A stretch of DNA of 64,000 bases from assembly GCA_030524035.1 (NCBI GenBank), contig JAUNHG010000005.1, forward strand, positions 18,111-82,110, in the 5' to 3' direction. Origin of the DNA: Kocuria sp. GTDB taxonomy: Bacteria; Actinomycetota; Actinomycetes; Actinomycetales; Micrococcaceae. This document shows positions 61,632-64,000 of this stretch, one piece after another (the first letter of the stretch is position 1; each line of letters begins with the position of its first letter). The position numbers and the translations under genes were made by a program. Under the pieces are notes generated by a model. The model was not told the DNA's origin. It made no database searches and was given only the letters and a program-made list of their open reading frames with translations.

Positions 61632-63767
61632 ATGTCTACCCCGTCCGCACAGAATTACCATCAGTTTCCTTCTACGGTTTCTGTCTCAGTCGAAACTGTT
61701 ACTTTGCCGGGGCGTGGGCGTCCGAGTGCTGTTGTGAACCTTGGATCCACCCACTCAGGTGGCTTGATTTTGTGGAGCTCTGCGGCTCTTGCTGAGCTTG
61801 AAGGAGCGTTGCGGGGTATTGACCAAACTGCGGTTGAAGCGATTGTGGTCATTGGTAATGAACGATCATTCGGCGCTGGTGCCAACTTGGATGAGATTCA
61901 ATACGGCCAAGAATTCGGGAACGCACAGGCTTATATTGAAGCGGGTCACGATGTTTTTGGCATATTGGCAGATGCTCAAGTCCCCACGTTCTCTGTGGTG
62001 ACGGGTCAGGCGCTGGGTGGCGGTTTAGAACTTGCATTGCATACCGGATACCGCATTGGCCACCGTCGGGGTGGTCCGATGGGGCTGCCGGAATGTCAAT
62101 TGGGTTTCTTTCCGGGGTGGGGTGGAGTCTATTTATTGCCGCATCTGATTGGGCCGCAGGCTGCGATCGAGATCATTACCTTCGATTCCCTGAAGGGTCG
62201 CCATCTGCGTCCGGAGCAGGCCTTGGAGGCTGGTCTCTTAGATTCCCTCCTGGATTACGCTCCTGGTCAAGATGGTTGGACTGATGCGTGGCAAGGCGCT
62301 GTTGTTGACATCCTTGAGAGCGCGTCCGGCGGTCAGTACCGCATTCCGGGCCGTAGCCAGCAGGACGCTGAATCACTTGTCCAGTGGCAAAAAGCTGTTG
62401 ATGCTGCCCGGGCTAAAGCGGACCGTGTGTGGCGGGGTGCTGCTCCGGCTCCGTTGGTTGCCCTGGATCTTATCGAGGCTGCTGCCACGCAAACTCGCGC
62501 TGAAAACGGCCAGGACGCTGTCGCAAGGTTTGCGGATTTGGTGACAGGTCAGGTAGCGCGGGATTCTTTGCGCACTTTCCGTTTGGTGACGTCGCGGTCA
62601 CGCAAAATTCCTGACCGTCCGGATGTTCCTGGGAAAACCATTCGTAAGGCTGGCGTTGTGGGGGCGGGGTTGATGGCCCGTCAGTTGGCTGCTTTGCTCG
62701 CTCGTTCACTTCAAGTTCCTGTAGTGCTGACCGATGTTGACCAGCAACGACTCAACGAAGGTGTGCAATGGGTGGCGGATCGGTTCGCGAAGCAGGCAGA
62801 ACGCGGCCGGTTGCGTCCTGAGCAGGCGCAGGCTCTTGCGGCATTGGTCACGGGGGCTGAGGATGATGCTGATCTTGCGGACGTGGATTTCTTGATCGAA
62901 GCCACACCGGAGGATCTGAAGATCAAAAAGGATGTTTTCGCTCATTGGACTCAGATTGTTGCTGAGGACGCGATTCTCGCGACTAATACATCATCTTTGT
63001 CTGTCACGGAGATGGCGGAGGCAGTCACTCATCCCGAACGGTTTGTAGGTTTCCATGTATTCAATCCTGTGGATTCCACACCTCTTCTAGAAATCATCAC
63101 TACCTCATTGACAGGTGATACTGCATTGGCAACTGCCTGCGATCTTGCCGCTGCTATGCGGCGAACAGCGGTTCGTGTGGCAGATGCCCCTGGGTTCGTA
63201 GTGAATCGCATTCTGCTGCGGATGTTCGATCCTGTTTTAACGGCGCTAGACCATGGAATGCATCCGCAGGAAGCTGATCACGCTTTGGATCCGATGGGCT
63301 TGCCTATGACCCCGCTTCAACTCTTGGACTTTGTGGGGCCTGCTGTCTTGCTGCATGTGGGTGAGCGTATGCATGAGGCCTACCCGGATCGGTTTCATGT
63401 GTCGCCGTGGATGACTGCGATGGTTCAGGCGGGGCTAACTCAGGTGCTGCCGCCCCGCGGTGAATCAAGTACCGCGTATGTCAATGAAAGCGCAGAAGCC
63501 CATCGGGTGGCTACCGTGGTTTCCAGTGCTGATGTTCCTGATGCTGCCGGGTTGCTCCGCGCGGTACAAGATGCCCTTGCTGAGGAAATCGGGATCATGC
63601 TCGATGAAGGTGTGGTTGCACGCGTTGAGGACGTGGATCTCTGTATGGTGCTAGGAGCTAACTGGCCTTTCTATTTGGGTGGGATTACTCCGTACCTTGA
63701 TCGTGCTGGCGCCTCACAGCGGATACTGGGTCGGTTGCTGGCGGATGAGAGCAGCAGTGCTTCTTGA
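61632..63767 (+). CDS. Bifunctional enoyl-CoA hydratase/3-hydroxyacyl-CoA dehydrogenase (FadB/FadJ-like)
   Basis: 711-residue fatty-acid beta-oxidation enzyme. The N-terminal hydratase domain (about 15-300) has VIGNERSFGAGANLDE, GQALGGGLELALHTGYRI and PECQLGFFPGWGG. The NAD-dependent dehydrogenase domain (about 335-700) has GVVGAGLMARQLAALL, LIEATPEDLKIKK, NTSSLSVTEMA, GFHVFNPVDSTPLLEII with the catalytic histidine, and APGFVVNRI. CAGGAG precedes the ATG at 61632. The partner thiolase FadA is not downstream, where an rRNA operon begins; it may lie elsewhere. Confidence 0.9.
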   Translation: MSTPSAQNYHQFPSTVSVSVETVTLPGRGRPSAVVNLGSTHSGGLILWSSAALAELEGALRGIDQTAVEAIVVIGNERSFGAGANLDEIQYGQEFGNAQAYIEAGHDVFGILADAQVPTFSVVTGQALGGGLELALHTGYRIGHRRGGPMGLPECQLGFFPGWGGVYLLPHLIGPQAAIEIITFDSLKGRHLRPEQALEAGLLDSLLDYAPGQDGWTDAWQGAVVDILESASGGQYRIPGRSQQDAESLVQWQKAVDAARAKADRVWRGAAPAPLVALDLIEAAATQTRAENGQDAVARFADLVTGQVARDSLRTFRLVTSRSRKIPDRPDVPGKTIRKAGVVGAGLMARQLAALLARSLQVPVVLTDVDQQRLNEGVQWVADRFAKQAERGRLRPEQAQALAALVTGAEDDADLADVDFLIEATPEDLKIKKDVFAHWTQIVAEDAILATNTSSLSVTEMAEAVTHPERFVGFHVFNPVDSTPLLEIITTSLTGDTALATACDLAAAMRRTAVRVADAPGFVVNRILLRMFDPVLTALDHGMHPQEADHALDPMGLPMTPLQLLDFVGPAVLLHVGERMHEAYPDRFHVSPWMTAMVQAGLTQVLPPRGESSTAYVNESAEAHRVATVVSSADVPDAAGLLRAVQDALAEEIGIMLDEGVVARVEDVDLCMVLGANWPFYLGGITPYLDRAGASQRILGRLLADESSSAS

Positions 63768-63828
63768 CTTTCTCGCCCACCGTGTTGCGGAGCATTCCTT
63801 CTTGTCGGCGGGGTCACAAGGTCTCGTC

Positions 63829-63857
63829 TTGCGGTGTCAGAAAACCCTGTGTACTGT
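63829..63857 (+). promoter_or_regulatory. Probable rRNA operon promoter
   Basis: TTGCGG (63829-63834) and TACTGT (63852-63857) are separated by exactly 17 bases, fitting a strong -35/-10 pair ahead of the rRNA leader. Confidence 0.55.
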
Positions 63858-64000
63858 AGTCATTCGTCGCCAAGAACGGCGCCTTCGCAAAGAAGGCGTT
63901 CTGTAGCGCGATAAATCACCCAGGAGTAACCCTGTTAAGGGGTAATTGCTGGTCTGTTGTTTGAGAACTCAATAGTGTTTCATGTTTGTTGATACCAAAT
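63858..64000 (+). other. Leader of an rRNA operon, 16S gene just beyond the window
   Basis: GAACG and CCTTC pair with GAAGG and CGTTC around 63877-63903 (hairpin with a small bulge). TTTGAGAACTCAATAGTGTT at about 63960-63979 is the conserved actinobacterial rrn leader element (boxA and processing region) that precedes 16S rRNA. No part of 16S itself is visible by position 64000. Confidence 0.7.

Noticed and set aside
1..64000. CRISPR arrays, insertion sequences, tRNA genes, attachment sites
   Set aside because: No regularly spaced repeats, transposase motifs, cloverleaf-like sequences or integrase genes were found by reading the spacers; a tRNAscan and ISfinder search would settle this.

Overview
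The window reads as a chromosomal segment of a moderately GC-rich actinobacterium. A Micrococcales/Micrococcaceae-like heterotroph is the best guess, from inference only. Supporting signs are the GTG starts, the ATGA/GTGA gene overlaps, an NlpC/P60 protein behind a ydaO-type riboswitch, a SAM-IV-type leader on methionine genes, twin-arginine-like secreted proteins, and an rRNA leader of actinobacterial type at the right edge. No insertion sequence, integrase, tRNA or CRISPR array was seen.

Layout. 0-4.6 kb: a Pel-like exopolysaccharide module (PelG-like membrane protein, PelF-like glycosyltransferase, putative glycoside hydrolase). 4.7-8 kb: class II fructose-bisphosphate aldolase, a nitronate monooxygenase-like enzyme, a DUF664/DinB protein and a PepSY lipoprotein. 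8.1-14.4 kb: a tandem glycine riboswitch followed by gcvP-gcvT-gcvH-sdaA, a route from glycine through serine to pyruvate (serine hydroxymethyltransferase lies elsewhere). 14.5-25.6 kb: a secreted protein, then a polyol island with an FGGY kinase, a SorC/EryD-like regulator, an EltD-like erythritol/L-threitol dehydrogenase, a polyol permease, a DerK-like kinase, a DerI-like isomerase, a mannitol/arabitol-type dehydrogenase and xylulokinase. A repeated TGAACA-N2-TGTTCA operator appears between the regulator and eltD and again before xylB.

25.7-30.4 kb: an AT-rich, probably acquired operon of a small secreted protein, a histidine-kinase-like protein without phosphoacceptor His, an SLC13-type permease and glycerate kinase. 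30.5-34 kb: a GNAT acetyltransferase, a PGRP-like protein lacking zinc ligands, a small secreted protein and a LuxR-type regulator. 34.2-45.5 kb: galactoside use (MsmK/UgpC-type ATPase, alpha-galactosidase, two permeases, binding protein, DeoR regulator, galT, galK), with alanine dehydrogenase in between.

45.6-50.7 kb: lutABC and divergent lldP for L-lactate, flanked by two structured intergenic segments. 50.7-54.7 kb: a c-di-AMP-type riboswitch and NlpC/P60 hydrolase, then a small leaderless-looking ORF coupled to two CNNM/CBS membrane proteins. 54.8-57.7 kb: sqdX and sqdB (sulfoquinovosyl lipid synthesis) plus a small CxxC protein. 58.0-60.7 kb: a SAM-IV-type riboswitch and metY-metB. 60.9-63.8 kb: a DUF4870 membrane protein and a FadB-like beta-oxidation enzyme. 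63.8-64.0 kb: promoter and leader of an rRNA operon whose 16S gene lies just past the window.

The strongest candidates for unusual biology are the pseudokinase sensor operon in the AT-rich island, the SQDG gene pair in a heterotroph, the Pel-like module, and the two uncharacterised structured intergenic RNAs around the lactate genes.
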